Counted from the first letter of the stretch, positions 33,053 to 42,338 are shown. The stretch: 64,000 bases of DNA from DATAEK01 sp036258055 (GCA_036258055.1 DATAEK010000098.1:1-64000), one strand, 5' to 3'. Notes: generated by a model not told the origin, from the letters alone. Program-made: numbers and translations.

Positions 33053-36000
33053 TCATCGCAGATTCCCCCCCGACTGCGCTGTCGTCGCGGCCGCGGCCGG
33101 ACCAGCCTTGGGCATGTCGTTCCAATTCATCAGGGCGTTGAACACCAGGTTGAACTCCCCGATGTTCTGCCAGCGGTAGATTGGGTTGTTCGAGAAGAGG
33201 ATCACGCGACCCTTGCCGGTGTAGCCACCGGGCACATCAATCGCAAAGGGACGGTTGCGGATCTCGTCGGCGCCGCGCATCAGGCCGGTCAGCACTGCCG
33301 AATCGCCGCCGACGTACCGGGCGAGCACCGCGCCCTGATCGACGTTGGCCACGGCCATCAGCGGACCGCCGAGATACTTGATCGGCATCATCTTCTCGGT
33401 GTAGCCGTAGAACACGGGGTGGTCGAGGCGCAGGACTTCGGCCTGCACGATCGGCCTCGGGGCGTAGAAGTTCGCCGACGTCGATCCCGACGTATCGACC
33501 GAACGCGCCAGCCCGAACTCCGCGGGGAATCTCACCGCATCCCCCATCGTGATGAGCGTCCCGCCGCCGTCGAGGAACTTCGCGAATGCCTCGACGCCTT
33601 CTCCGCCCATGCCACCGCTGATGTCCGGCGACTCGCCGTACATTCCGAGGAATTTGTACTTCGCATCCTTCAGGTAGGGCACCGGGCGCGCCGCCGGCGC
33701 CTGGAATACCGCCTGCCGGTTGGCCTGCTGCGTGGGCATGACGATGACGTCGTAGTCGGCGCGAAGGTTGCCCGGCTTGAGCCGCTCCTTGTAGATCAAG
33801 TCGTAGGGAATGCCGAACTTGTCGAAGGTGTAGCGGACCCAGCCGATCTCCTGCGTACCGTTCCACGAGGAGTACATTGCAACCCGGGGTATGTCGGCGT
33901 CGTGGGTCGGCACCGACGGCGGCGATGACAGCGCCGCACCGGTGAGGCCCAGTTCCTCGACCGCCGCGCGCAGCGATGCGACGTCCGCAGGGGATTGGAT
34001 GACGAACGATCCCGCTGGGAATTCGACGCCGTCGGCGGTGAAGCTCTTGTCCGCGATCTTCATCGGCACGTTCTTGAACCGGTAGCGGAGCGCGATCATG
34101 TTGTTCGAGCCGTAGTGCGCCACGGCATAGGCCGCCGTGCCGGTGCCGGTGCTCTTGCCTTTGAGCGCAATCTCCTTGATCGGCGTCACGGCCGCGTCGA
34201 GGATTGCCTTGTCCTTGATCTCCTTCACATCGACGCCCATCGCCAGCCCCATCGTCCAGCCGCTGTCGTCGTAGGTCGTGAGGTTCGGATCCGGATAGTT
34301 CTGCTTTTCGAGCAGGTTCTTCGCCAGGCGGCCGTACGGCTGATCGCGCTTGATCACGTAGGAGCGCGCCGGGAACGTGCCGTCGCTCGTCTTGATCTCA
34401 CCGGTCGCCTGACCGACTTCGATGCGCTGGATCCGGAGAATCCGCACGAGCTCGGCGGCCTTCGTCATGTCACGCTGCACGGGAATCACGTAGCCGAACG
34501 GCGCGTCCGTCTTTCCGGCGTCAATCGAGTTCTGGGTCTTGCGATAGAAGTTCTCGATCACGAGGTTCGGGAACATCGAGGTGAGCTGCAGTCCCGACAG
34601 GACGCCGGTCTGCATGTAGTTGGTGTTGTTCCGGCGCGAGAAGTTGTTCACGGCGCCCGGAGGAATAGGCAGTCCGCGGTACCACTCTCGCGGCTGTCCG
34701 CCGCCGCGGCCCGTCGGCGCACCGCGCCCGCGACCGAATGCCGCGCCGTCACCCGCCGCCGCCACAGCCGGCGCGGCTTGCGCGTCACCGCCGCCACCAC
34801 CTCCGCCTCCGCGGCCGCCGCGGCCCTGACCCGCCTCGCGTCCGTCGGCACCTCGTCCTTCCCCGCGTCCTTCACCAGCGCCCGGACCGGACTCGCGACC
34901 CGACTGCGTCTCGTACATGCGCATCATGCCGTTGTGGTTGTAGGCGACCGAGCCGAGATATCCCGGAGACCAGCCGTCCATGAAGCCGTGCGTGTACACG
35001 CCCGGCATGCCGTACTTCGTCATCTGCGCCAGCTCGAAGTTCGAAAAGAACGGCAGCTCGGCGAAGAGGATCGGATCGAGATTCGGGTTCTGTGGCGGCC
35101 CGCCACTGTAGGTGTACAGCAGCGGCTGCGCCTCGTGAAGGTCGTGCATGATCGGCGGGTGCGCGGTGAAGTACCAGTCGACGATCGCGCGCATCGACAC
35201 CTGCGACAGGTTTATGTCGCGGTTGTTGTCGTGAAAGACGTACTTGCCCCAGTACGGAAGCCCTGGTCCCCCGCGCCCGCCGCCGGCGTCGGCCGCCGGC
35301 GCAGCGGCCTGAGCCGCGGCCTGAGCCGCGGTGCCTCGTCCTTCGGCGCCACGGCCTTCCGTCCCGCGCCCTTCAGTGCCCCGTCCCGTGGGGGGCCCGG
35401 TGTCGGCGCTTGTCTGCTGTTGCGTGTCGAGGCCACGATAAAACCAATCCACGTTGCGATCGCGGCCGTCAGGATCGGCGACGGGCGTCACGGAAACGAT
35501 CACGTTGTCACGAATCTGCTTGATGAGCGGAGACGTTTCCGTCGCGAGACGGTAGACGAGCTCCATCAGCATCTCCGACGGACCGGTCTCGCCGCTGTGC
35601 AGGCCGCCCATCAAGTGATAGTGCGGCTTCGTCGTCGCGATGAGCTGACGGATCTGATCCGCCGTGAGCCCGCGCGGGTCGGCGATCTTCGCGAGGTTGT
35701 CGCGGTTCTGCTGCAGGTTCCTGATGTTGTCGTCGGCCGAGACCCAGACGACGACGAGCTCGCGATCCTCGTCGGACTTGCCGATCGTCTCCACCTTGAC
35801 GCGCGGCGTCGCCGCGGCGAGCGCACGGTAGTACTTCACGACGTCCGCGTAGTAGGTCAGCTTCGCTGGCGCGCCGATGTAATAGCCGAGCACGTCCTTC
35901 GGCGTCGGAATACCCTGAACCTTCGGCAGGTGATCGACGAGCGGGCTGATGTAGTAGGGCTGCGTCGTCCACTCCTTCACGAGCTTCGCGAACTCCTCGT

Positions 36001-36130
36001 CCTGAGGCTGCGCGGGATCGCGCGTCTCGGTGACCATCTGCTGCGCCGGCATCGACCGACCGGCGACCAGGGTCGCGAGACTCAGACACACGGCCCAGAC
36101 ACGCGGTCTCGCAAGCAAGGCGGCTCTCAT
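33053..36130 (-). CDS. Large secreted M14-family zinc carboxypeptidase-like protein with RG-rich insertions
   Basis: The product is 1025 aa, with AAGGAG nine bases before the ATG at 36130. Signal peptide about 1-30. The M14 zinc motif is HSGE at residues 178-181 (GGLHSGETGPSEM), followed by VTPVADPDGRDRN (substrate Arg region) and a candidate third ligand in HPPIMHDLHEAQPLLYTYSGG. Two low-complexity insertions interrupt the fold: residues about 248-290 (repeats of GTEGRG) and about 411-481 (GRGEGRG, then a run of glycines). The C-terminal half resembles a glutamine-amidotransferase-like domain (MYSSWNGTQEIGWVRYTFDKFG). It should degrade peptides outside the cytoplasm. The RG-rich inserts are unusual for a peptidase. 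Confidence 0.85.
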   Translation of the reverse strand: MRAALLARPRVWAVCLSLATLVAGRSMPAQQMVTETRDPAQPQDEEFAKLVKEWTTQPYYISPLVDHLPKVQGIPTPKDVLGYYIGAPAKLTYYADVVKYYRALAAATPRVKVETIGKSDEDRELVVVWVSADDNIRNLQQNRDNLAKIADPRGLTADQIRQLIATTKPHYHLMGGLHSGETGPSEMLMELVYRLATETSPLIKQIRDNVIVSVTPVADPDGRDRNVDWFYRGLDTQQQTSADTGPPTGRGTEGRGTEGRGAEGRGTAAQAAAQAAAPAADAGGGRGGPGLPYWGKYVFHDNNRDINLSQVSMRAIVDWYFTAHPPIMHDLHEAQPLLYTYSGGPPQNPNLDPILFAELPFFSNFELAQMTKYGMPGVYTHGFMDGWSPGYLGSVAYNHNGMMRMYETQSGRESGPGAGEGRGEGRGADGREAGQGRGGRGGGGGGGGDAQAAPAVAAAGDGAAFGRGRGAPTGRGGGQPREWYRGLPIPPGAVNNFSRRNNTNYMQTGVLSGLQLTSMFPNLVIENFYRKTQNSIDAGKTDAPFGYVIPVQRDMTKAAELVRILRIQRIEVGQATGEIKTSDGTFPARSYVIKRDQPYGRLAKNLLEKQNYPDPNLTTYDDSGWTMGLAMGVDVKEIKDKAILDAAVTPIKEIALKGKSTGTGTAAYAVAHYGSNNMIALRYRFKNVPMKIADKSFTADGVEFPAGSFVIQSPADVASLRAAVEELGLTGAALSSPPSVPTHDADIPRVAMYSSWNGTQEIGWVRYTFDKFGIPYDLIYKERLKPGNLRADYDVIVMPTQQANRQAVFQAPAARPVPYLKDAKYKFLGMYGESPDISGGMGGEGVEAFAKFLDGGGTLITMGDAVRFPAEFGLARSVDTSGSTSANFYAPRPIVQAEVLRLDHPVFYGYTEKMMPIKYLGGPLMAVANVDQGAVLARYVGGDSAVLTGLMRGADEIRNRPFAIDVPGGYTGKGRVILFSNNPIYRWQNIGEFNLVFNALMNWNDMPKAGPAAAATTAQSGGNLR

Positions 36131-36296
36131 CGGGTTGACTCCTTGGGGGACGAACGTCCTCGGCTGGAAGCTGGGGATCTTATCAGAACGACCACGGCGG
36201 CTGCGCAGACTCCGCTCGCGGCACGGCGAGAAACGTGCGAGGATAGACGCGGTGCGTCATGCGGCGCGCCATCCCGGCCGACAATCTGGACGATAC

Positions 36297-37880
36297 ATGG
36301 CACGATCTTCAGGCTGGCTGGCACCAGCTGTTCTGGCCGCGTGGACGATTTCCCCTGGAGCGGCGCACGCTCAGGCGCCTGCGGTTCAGCCTGGTCCACA
36401 GGCGCAATCGAACGCCCCGGTCACGGTGCTGCAAGGTGCGCGGGTCACCACGACGCCCGACGGGATCGTCGTCGCGTTCGATGCGAGCGGTCCTCTTCCG
36501 CTTCCCTCGGTCGGTACCGCCCAGAACCCGGATCGCATCTTCGTCGACCTTTCGAACGTAAGGCCGGCGGCCCGGTTCATGTCGGCAAGGGGCACTGGCG
36601 TCGTTCGCGGCATTCGTGCCGCGGTCAACTCCGCCCAACCGCTCGTCACGCGCGTCGTGATCGATTTGCAGTCGGCGGTCCCCTATCAGGTGGACGCGGA
36701 ACGCCGCGAGCAGGGGCGGATGTCGATCACGCTCGAGTCAGGCACCCTGTCCGATCCGGCTGTAGTCGAAGAGTCTCCCATCGCGGCTCTGGGACCGCGA
36801 GCCGTCGCCGTTCCGGTCGAAACCAGCGGCACGTCAGTGGCACCGCCGCGCGTTCCTCTGCCTGCGACGTCGTCGACCGCGATGCCATCGCCCGCAATGC
36901 CGTCGCCCGCAATGCCGTCACCGCGGATGCCATCGCCGCCACTTGCGACACCTCCGCCGGCTGCCCCATCGCCGACTATGCCGTCGCCGGCGATGCCGTC
37001 ACCGCCAACATCATCGCCGCCACCTGCGACACCTCCGCCGGCTGCATCATCGCCGTCTATGCCCTCGCCGGCGATGCCGTCACCGCCAAAGTCATCGCCG
37101 CCGCCTGCGACACCCCCGCCGGCTGCACCATCGCCATCTATGCCGTCGCCGGCGATGCCGTTACCGCCAAAGTCATCGCCGCCACCTGCGACACCTCCAC
37201 CGGCTGCACCATCGCCGTCTATGCCGTCGCCGGCGATGCCGTCACCGCCAATATCATCGCCGCCACCTGCGACACCATCGCCCGGCATGCCGTCGTCGCC
37301 GCCAGCGGCATCACCGGCAACGCTACCAGCCTCTATCGAGGCAAAATCGGCAGGCGGACGAGCACCCGCCGAACCGACGTCTCGCATGCCGTCGGCGCCG
37401 CCGGCTCCGCCCCCGTCGACCGTCGCGCCGGCTCCGTCCAGTCCGCCGCCACCGCCCCCGAAGCCCGCCGCGGCCTCCCCGACTCCTATCGGAGGCGCAC
37501 CGTCAATCGCCCTCACCGAGGACGCGCGCAAGTACGTCGCGCTCGCCGCGAGCCCGCTTCGCCGGCTGCACGACCTGCTGCCGTTTCTCGAGGCGATCGA
37601 TCGCCGTTCCCTGGTACCGATCGAGAGCCTGGAGGCCGCTGCCAAGGAGCTGCGTGACATACGCGAGGAGTTGCTCGCGGTGCTGCCCCCGCGTACGGTC
37701 AAGCCGACACACGACGTGCTGTCTCGCGGCTGCGCGCTCGCCCTCCAGGCCATCAGCGCCCGGTTGGACTCGGCGCAGAACGGCAACGCGGTCGGCGACT
37801 GGAACACGGCATCGGCCGCCGCCGGCGCGATCATGTTGATCCAGCGCGGTCGCGCGGAACTCGGACAACCAGCCAAATAG
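36297..37880 (+). CDS. AMIN-domain secreted protein with proline-rich 27-residue tandem repeats
   Basis: The product is 527 aa from the ATG at 36297. Signal peptide about 1-30 (PGAAHAQ). AMIN domain about 40-150 (VVAFDASGPLPLPSVGTA, DRIFVDLSNVRPA, RVVIDLQSAVPYQV), a module that binds peptidoglycan or cell-envelope partners in amidases and secretins. Residues about 195-330 are a Pro/Ser/Met/Ala-rich linker with four 81-bp (27-codon) tandem units. The C-terminal domain of about 120 residues is helical (KYVALAASPLRRLHDLLPFLEAID). It is divergent from the M14 peptidase. No catalytic domain was seen. It may tether an envelope machine. Confidence 0.75.
   Translation: MARSSGWLAPAVLAAWTISPGAAHAQAPAVQPGPQAQSNAPVTVLQGARVTTTPDGIVVAFDASGPLPLPSVGTAQNPDRIFVDLSNVRPAARFMSARGTGVVRGIRAAVNSAQPLVTRVVIDLQSAVPYQVDAERREQGRMSITLESGTLSDPAVVEESPIAALGPRAVAVPVETSGTSVAPPRVPLPATSSTAMPSPAMPSPAMPSPRMPSPPLATPPPAAPSPTMPSPAMPSPPTSSPPPATPPPAASSPSMPSPAMPSPPKSSPPPATPPPAAPSPSMPSPAMPLPPKSSPPPATPPPAAPSPSMPSPAMPSPPISSPPPATPSPGMPSSPPAASPATLPASIEAKSAGGRAPAEPTSRMPSAPPAPPPSTVAPAPSSPPPPPPKPAAASPTPIGGAPSIALTEDARKYVALAASPLRRLHDLLPFLEAIDRRSLVPIESLEAAAKELRDIREELLAVLPPRTVKPTHDVLSRGCALALQAISARLDSAQNGNAVGDWNTASAAAGAIMLIQRGRAELGQPAK
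36938..37275 (+). repeat. 81-bp coding minisatellite, four units
   Basis: The TATGCC(G/C)TCGCCGGCGATG block occurs with exact 81-base spacing at 36977, 37058, 37139 and 37220. The unit length is divisible by three, so all frames stay open, which explains long overlapping frames on both strands. Confidence 0.85.
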
Positions 37881-37882
37881 CC

Positions 37883-38062
37883 ATGCATCTACCGCTCGTC
37901 GTCGCGCAGGCCATCGGCGAATACGGCGCCCTTGCTGGACTTGCCGCCGCGTTCGAGAGCGTTCGATATCACGTCGAGACCGCGGTCAGAGAGCCGAAGA
38001 CCGCCGTGCCCCTCCTTGCGATCGCCATCGTCGCGGGTTATTTCCTTCTCCGCCGACGGTAG
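37883..38062 (+). CDS. Small membrane protein, 59 aa
   Basis: An ATG two bases after the AMIN gene stop (TAG CC ATG) opens a 59-codon frame ending in TAG at 38060-38062. The protein has a polar N-terminal half (GEYGALAGLAAAFESVRYHVETAV) and one C-terminal membrane helix (VPLLAIAIVAGYFLL) followed by RRR, a tail-anchored layout with a positive-inside end. The tight spacing suggests co-translation with the AMIN-domain protein and a shared envelope role. No family is recognised. Confidence 0.6.
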   Translation: MHLPLVVAQAIGEYGALAGLAAAFESVRYHVETAVREPKTAVPLLAIAIVAGYFLLRRR

Positions 38063-38475
38063 TCACCGGCTTACAAACGTGTAAAGCGGCTGCCAGATCC
38101 GGCGGCGCAGATCCCGCGCCGAGTCCGCGAATCCGGGCCGGTTCGTTGCGGTCGAACGACTTACGAACAGGACCCTGCCGGCATCCCCTTTGCCCCTGCG
38201 CTCTGGTGATGAGCGCCGAGGAAAAACGCCAGGAGCAACTTTGTCGGTATTGGCTGTGGGCGATTGCGTTGCTCCACCTGGTGTGCCTATTACTGCGGCC
38301 CGCTCCGGAGCGGCAGGTCGCGACCAGCAGCCCCACGCACTACGCGTCGCTCGTGGTGAACGTGGAGGCTCATCGCCTCTGATTCGTCGGGTCGCCCGCT
38401 CGCTTCTACTCTCAATCTTTATCCCGCCACGCTGAACACTCACGTGACAGGAGCGCGCGCTATCGGTGACAATTC
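38063..38475. promoter_or_regulatory. 413-base region upstream of the two-component operon
   Basis: It contains TTACA-AACG-TGTAA (38071-38084), a five-base inverted repeat, and TTACGAACAGGA (38161-38172), which recurs 11 bases before the htrA start at 40667-40678. A 57-codon frame at 38209-38382 encodes a possible single-helix protein (WLWAIALLHLVCLLL) but has no ribosome site and is doubtful. Confidence 0.4.
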
Positions 38476-39159
38476 GTGTCAGCCGTGCGCGTCCTCATCG
38501 TCGAAGACGACCTGACGATCGCGAGTTTCCTCGTCAGGGGCTTCAAGGAAGCAGGATTTGCCGTCGATCATGCGCCTGACGGCGAGGCCGGCCTGCACCT
38601 GGCGTCGACCGAGCCCTACGACGTTGCGATCGTGGACCTGATGCTGCCGAAGCTCGACGGCCTGACCCTGATTCAACGCCTCCGCGAACAGAAAGTACGG
38701 ACACCGGTCATCATCCTCAGCGCGCGGCACACCGTCGACGATCGGGTCAAAGGACTCGAAACGGGTGGCGACGACTACCTGACCAAGCCGTTCGCGTTCT
38801 CCGAACTGCTCGCCCGGGTTCAGGCGCTCCTTCGCCGCGCGACCAGCGTGGGGGAGACCACACGTCTGGTGGTCGGCGAGCTCGTGATGGATTTGGCGAC
38901 CCGGCGCGTCAGTCGCGGGGGTCGCGAGATTCCGCTCCGGCCGCGGGAATTCGCGCTGCTCGAGTACCTGATGCGCAACGCGGGACGCGTCGTGTCGAAG
39001 ACGATGATCCTGTCGCACGTGTGGAACTACAACTTCGATCCACGCACGAACGTTGTCGACGTGCTCGTGTTCCGCCTGCGCGACCGGATCGACAAGGGCT
39101 TCGATCACAAGATGCTGCAGACCGTCAGGGGCATGGGGTATGTTCTCCAGGCTGCCTGA
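38476..39159 (+). CDS. OmpR/PhoB-family response regulator
   Basis: The 227-aa product (GTG at 38476; GTG 38485 also possible) has a receiver domain (VLIVEDD, phospho-acceptor Asp54 in IVDLMLP, switch Thr/Ser in ILSARH, Lys in LTKPF) and a C-terminal winged-helix DNA-binding domain (LRPREFALLEYLMRNAGRVVSKTMIL, then TVRGMGYVL). It overlaps the histidine kinase gene by 20 bases. The neighbourhood (HtrA protease directly downstream) suggests envelope stress control. TTACGAACAGGA boxes upstream of both this gene and htrA are candidate binding sites. Confidence 0.92.
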   Translation: MSAVRVLIVEDDLTIASFLVRGFKEAGFAVDHAPDGEAGLHLASTEPYDVAIVDLMLPKLDGLTLIQRLREQKVRTPVIILSARHTVDDRVKGLETGGDDYLTKPFAFSELLARVQALLRRATSVGETTRLVVGELVMDLATRRVSRGGREIPLRPREFALLEYLMRNAGRVVSKTMILSHVWNYNFDPRTNVVDVLVFRLRDRIDKGFDHKMLQTVRGMGYVLQAA

Positions 39160-40585
39160 GCGGCTCCGCCACACGCTCGGCCTCCGGCTGGCGCTCTGGT
39201 ATTCGGCGATCTTCGTGGCCAGCTCGTTGGCCTTCATCGCTCTGACCTACCTGCTGCTGTCCGCATCGCTGCGCCAGTACGACCGGGAGATCATCGAGAC
39301 GACGCTCGCCGAGTACGCGAATGCGTATCGAGCCGGCGGCGTCGACGCGCTGGCGAACGCAATCCGCACCAACCAGGCGGCCGCCGGGTACGAGCCGCTC
39401 TTCGTCCGTGCGGTCGGTCCCTACCAGGACGTGGTGTTTCTCAGCCCGCAGACCGAGTGGCGCCGGTTCGATCTCTCGCAGCTCGCCACGCCCGCGCTCA
39501 ACGAAGGACAGCAGTGGGCCACGCTGGTGGACGGCCGTACCGGCGACGTCCTCGACGTCGCATCGGTGCAGCTGCCGGACGGGACGCTCTTTCAGGTCGG
39601 CAAGAGCACGGCGAGACGAGAGGCTCTGCTGGCCCGTTTCAGAACGATCCTTCTCGTCGACTTCCTGTCGCTCGTGCTGCTCGGTCTCGCGGGAGGCGCG
39701 ATCTTCACGTCCTCTGCGCTTCGGCCGGTCCGCGACCTGATCGGAACCGTCCGCGAGATCCTGCGGACCGGACGCATCTCTTCTCGCGTGCATGCGCAGG
39801 ACACTGGAGATGCGCTCGACGACCTCGGACAACTCGTCAACGCGATGCTCGATCGAATCGAAGCGCTCATCGCCGGCATGCGCGGTGCGCTCGACAACGT
39901 GGCGCACGATCTCCGGACGCCGATGATGCGGCTTCGCGGCATCGCCGAGAACGCGCTGCAATCATCGAACGATCCGGTCGCCCTGCGCGAGGCCCTGGCG
40001 GACTGCCTCGAGGAATCCGAGCGCGTCGTCGCCATGCTCAACACGCTCATGGACATCTCGGAAGCGGAGACCGGGACGATGAAGCTCCTGCGGGAGCCGG
40101 TGAACCTCCGGGAGCTGATCCAGAACGCGGTCGAGCTCTACGAAGATGTTGCGGAAGACAAAGGCGTCGCGCTCGCGAATGGAACGATCGAAGACGTCTG
40201 CATCGAGGTCGATCGCAACCGCACGCGTCAGGTGCTCGCCAATCTGCTTGACAACGCCGTGAAGTACACGCCTGCCGGCGGCCGCGTCGACATCAGCGCC
40301 CGGCGCGAAGGCGCGCAGGCCTGCGTGCGTGTCGCCGACACTGGTGCCGGGATCGCCACCGACGAGCTGCCGCGCATCTGGGAGCGACTCTACCGCGGCG
40401 ACAAGAGCCGTTCCGAACGTGGCCTCGGCCTCGGCCTCAGCCTGGTCAAAGCCATCGTCGGCGCCCACGGCGGGACCGTCTCCGTAACTTCAACTCCTGG
40501 AGCAGGTTCGACGTTCGTAATCTGCCTGCCCACCTGCCCACCCCAGGCTCCTGGCCAAAGGGCCCAGAACCTTTCACCGATGTAA
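39140..40585 (+). CDS. Sensor histidine kinase (HAMP, HisKA, HATPase_c)
   Basis: The product is 481 aa from the ATG at 39140, inside the 3-prime end of the response regulator gene. TM1 about 14-40 (LALWYSAIFVASSLAFIALTYLLL), a periplasmic sensor of about 130 residues, TM2 about 170-195 (ILLVDFLSLVLLGLAGGAIF), HAMP, the phospho-acceptor His256 in VAHDLRTPMMRLRG, the N box (LANLLDNAVKYTPAGG), G1 (DTGAGI) and G2 (GLGLGLSLVKAIV). It phosphorylates the cognate OmpR-type regulator. The sensor domain is not of a recognised type. Confidence 0.92.
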   Translation: MFSRLPERLRHTLGLRLALWYSAIFVASSLAFIALTYLLLSASLRQYDREIIETTLAEYANAYRAGGVDALANAIRTNQAAAGYEPLFVRAVGPYQDVVFLSPQTEWRRFDLSQLATPALNEGQQWATLVDGRTGDVLDVASVQLPDGTLFQVGKSTARREALLARFRTILLVDFLSLVLLGLAGGAIFTSSALRPVRDLIGTVREILRTGRISSRVHAQDTGDALDDLGQLVNAMLDRIEALIAGMRGALDNVAHDLRTPMMRLRGIAENALQSSNDPVALREALADCLEESERVVAMLNTLMDISEAETGTMKLLREPVNLRELIQNAVELYEDVAEDKGVALANGTIEDVCIEVDRNRTRQVLANLLDNAVKYTPAGGRVDISARREGAQACVRVADTGAGIATDELPRIWERLYRGDKSRSERGLGLGLSLVKAIVGAHGGTVSVTSTPGAGSTFVICLPTCPPQAPGQRAQNLSPM

Positions 40586-40666
40586 TCCGGCCGAAAGGCC
40601 CCCGTAATCGCTCAATCCGTATCCTGTTTGTAGACATCGCGAGATCCCGGATCCCGCGGTTTGAAG

Positions 40667-40678
40667 TTACGAACAGGA
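40667..40678 (+). promoter_or_regulatory. TTACGAACAGGA box before htrA, with inverted copy at 40622
   Basis: Identical 12-mer to 38161-38172. The reverse complement of 40622-40633 (CTACAAACAGGA) matches at 10 of 12 positions, giving an inverted pair about 45 bases apart in the htrA leader. It overlaps the AGGAG ribosome site, which explains part of the 3-prime end of the motif. Confidence 0.35.
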
Positions 40679-40688
40679 GTCACCACAC

Positions 40689-42227
40689 ATGCGTGCAGAA
40701 TTCGATAACCGCGACGGCGCCGGACGCGAGCGAGGGGGCTTCGGCATCAAGGCCGGTCTCGCCGCCAGCGCGCTGTTGCTGACCGGTTCCCTCATCGGCT
40801 GGAGCGCCTCGGCGATCGGCGCCGGCACAGGGACAGGCATCTTCCCGACGCCCGCCACGTCCGCGCCGGTGTCGGCACCGGCGAGCGCACCCGGCCGCGT
40901 CATCGGAGCGGGCAACGATTCCTACGCCGCCCTCGTCGACGAGATCGCGCCAGCCGTCGTCACGGTCCGATCCGAGCGGCGCGCGCGAACAGTCAGCTCG
41001 GTCGTTCCGGACGATCCGCTGTTCCGTCAGTTCTTCGGCGATCGCTTCGGCCGGCGCCAGCCGCAGGAGCGGCGTGAAGACGGCCTCGGCTCGGGCGTCA
41101 TCGTCCGTCCCGACGGCTACATCCTGACCAACAACCACGTCGTCGACGGTGCGGATCACGTCAAGGTCGATCTGACCGATGGACGCACGTTTGACGCGAA
41201 GGTGATCGGCACCGACGCGCCGAGCGACCTTGCTGTGATCAAGATCGACGGCGCAAACCTCCACACCCTGGCGCTCGGCGACTCCGAGAAGGTTCGCGTC
41301 GGTGACGTCGTGCTCGCGGTTGGCAACCCGCTCGGTGTCGGGCAGACGGTCACAATGGGCATCGTGAGCGCGAAGGGCCGCGCGACCGGTAACGGCGACG
41401 GCAGCTATCAGGACTTCATCCAGACTGACGCGCCGATCAACCAGGGGAACTCCGGCGGGGCGCTCGTGAACACTCGCGGAGAGCTCATCGGCATCAACTC
41501 CCAGATCCTCTCGACGTCGGGCGGCAACATCGGAATTGGCTTTGCCATCCCGGCCAACATGGCGCGCAACGTCATGACGCAGCTGATCGACGGCGGGCAC
41601 GTTCGCCGCGGCCTGCTCGGCGTCACGGTCCAGCCCGTGACCCCCGAGATCGCACGCAGCCTCGGCCTCGCCGATGCCCACGGAGCGCTCATCAACTCCG
41701 TGACGGCGGGCGGTGCCGCCGAAAAGGCCGGAATCCAGCGCGGGGACGTCATCACGTCCATCAACGGTCAGGTCGTGAAGGACGGCAACACGTTGCGCAA
41801 CGAGATCGCAGAGATGAAGCCGGGAACCGACACGCAGATCAAAGTCCTGCGAAGCGGCAAAGAGCAGACGTTCAGCGTGAGGCTCGGCGAACTGCAGGTG
41901 CAGCGCGCGGATGCCGAGGACCACGGTGGCGCGACCGACGATGGTGGCGCCGGCCTGGCAATCGAGCCGCTGACGCGTGAGACCGCGCGCGAGCTCGGCG
42001 TAAAAGCCACGGGCGGCCTGGTCGTGACGGGCGTGCGCTCGGGCAGCCGGGCGGCCGACGCTGGTCTTCGCGAAGGAGACGTCATCGAAGAAGTGGACGG
42101 CCAGAAGGTCGCGACCGTGGATGCCCTCCGCGGCGCGCTCGCAAAGCCGGCAAAGGGCCCGGCCCTCCTCCTGGTTCACCGCGGCGAAACCACGTTCTAC
42201 GCAACGCTCGATCGACACGCCGAGTAA
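40689..42227 (+). CDS. htrA: Do/HtrA-family periplasmic serine protease with two PDZ domains
   Basis: The product is 512 aa, with AGGAG nine bases before the ATG. N-terminal membrane anchor/signal (AGLAASALLLTGSLIGWSAS). Trypsin-like domain with the full triad: His in ILTNNHVVDG, Asp in PSDLAVIKID and Ser in QGNSGGALVN. Two PDZ domains (GLLGVTVQPVTPEIARSLGL about 300-395; LAIEPLTRETARELGVKATGG about 420-510). It degrades or refolds misfolded envelope proteins. It follows the two-component pair by 103 bases and shares a 12-base box with its upstream region, consistent with stress control by that system. Confidence 0.95.
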   Translation: MRAEFDNRDGAGRERGGFGIKAGLAASALLLTGSLIGWSASAIGAGTGTGIFPTPATSAPVSAPASAPGRVIGAGNDSYAALVDEIAPAVVTVRSERRARTVSSVVPDDPLFRQFFGDRFGRRQPQERREDGLGSGVIVRPDGYILTNNHVVDGADHVKVDLTDGRTFDAKVIGTDAPSDLAVIKIDGANLHTLALGDSEKVRVGDVVLAVGNPLGVGQTVTMGIVSAKGRATGNGDGSYQDFIQTDAPINQGNSGGALVNTRGELIGINSQILSTSGGNIGIGFAIPANMARNVMTQLIDGGHVRRGLLGVTVQPVTPEIARSLGLADAHGALINSVTAGGAAEKAGIQRGDVITSINGQVVKDGNTLRNEIAEMKPGTDTQIKVLRSGKEQTFSVRLGELQVQRADAEDHGGATDDGGAGLAIEPLTRETARELGVKATGGLVVTGVRSGSRAADAGLREGDVIEEVDGQKVATVDALRGALAKPAKGPALLLVHRGETTFYATLDRHAE

Positions 42228-42338
42228 GCGATCGACAACCTTCAACGGGATGCGGGCGGCCGCGAGTGGTCGCTCGCACCCGCCCCATCAGTTCTTCCTC
42301 TTCTCCGCTTCGCATCAATCGTTGCTCCTGACGGGTCT

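Noticed and set aside
33995..37657. A 1220-codon open frame on the plus strand antisense to the M14 peptidase and running into the AMIN gene
   Set aside because: It follows the third-position GC bias of the opposite-strand gene, has no domain or signal, and its repeat part is open only because the 81-bp unit is divisible by three.
36686..37888. A 400-codon glycine/aspartate-rich minus-strand frame over the minisatellite
   Set aside because: Pure product of the 81-bp repeat read backwards; no ribosome site or conserved domain.
38209..38382. A 57-codon frame encoding a possible single-helix protein upstream of the response regulator
   Set aside because: No ribosome site, odd C-terminal composition and no partner; kept only as a remark in the intergenic entry.
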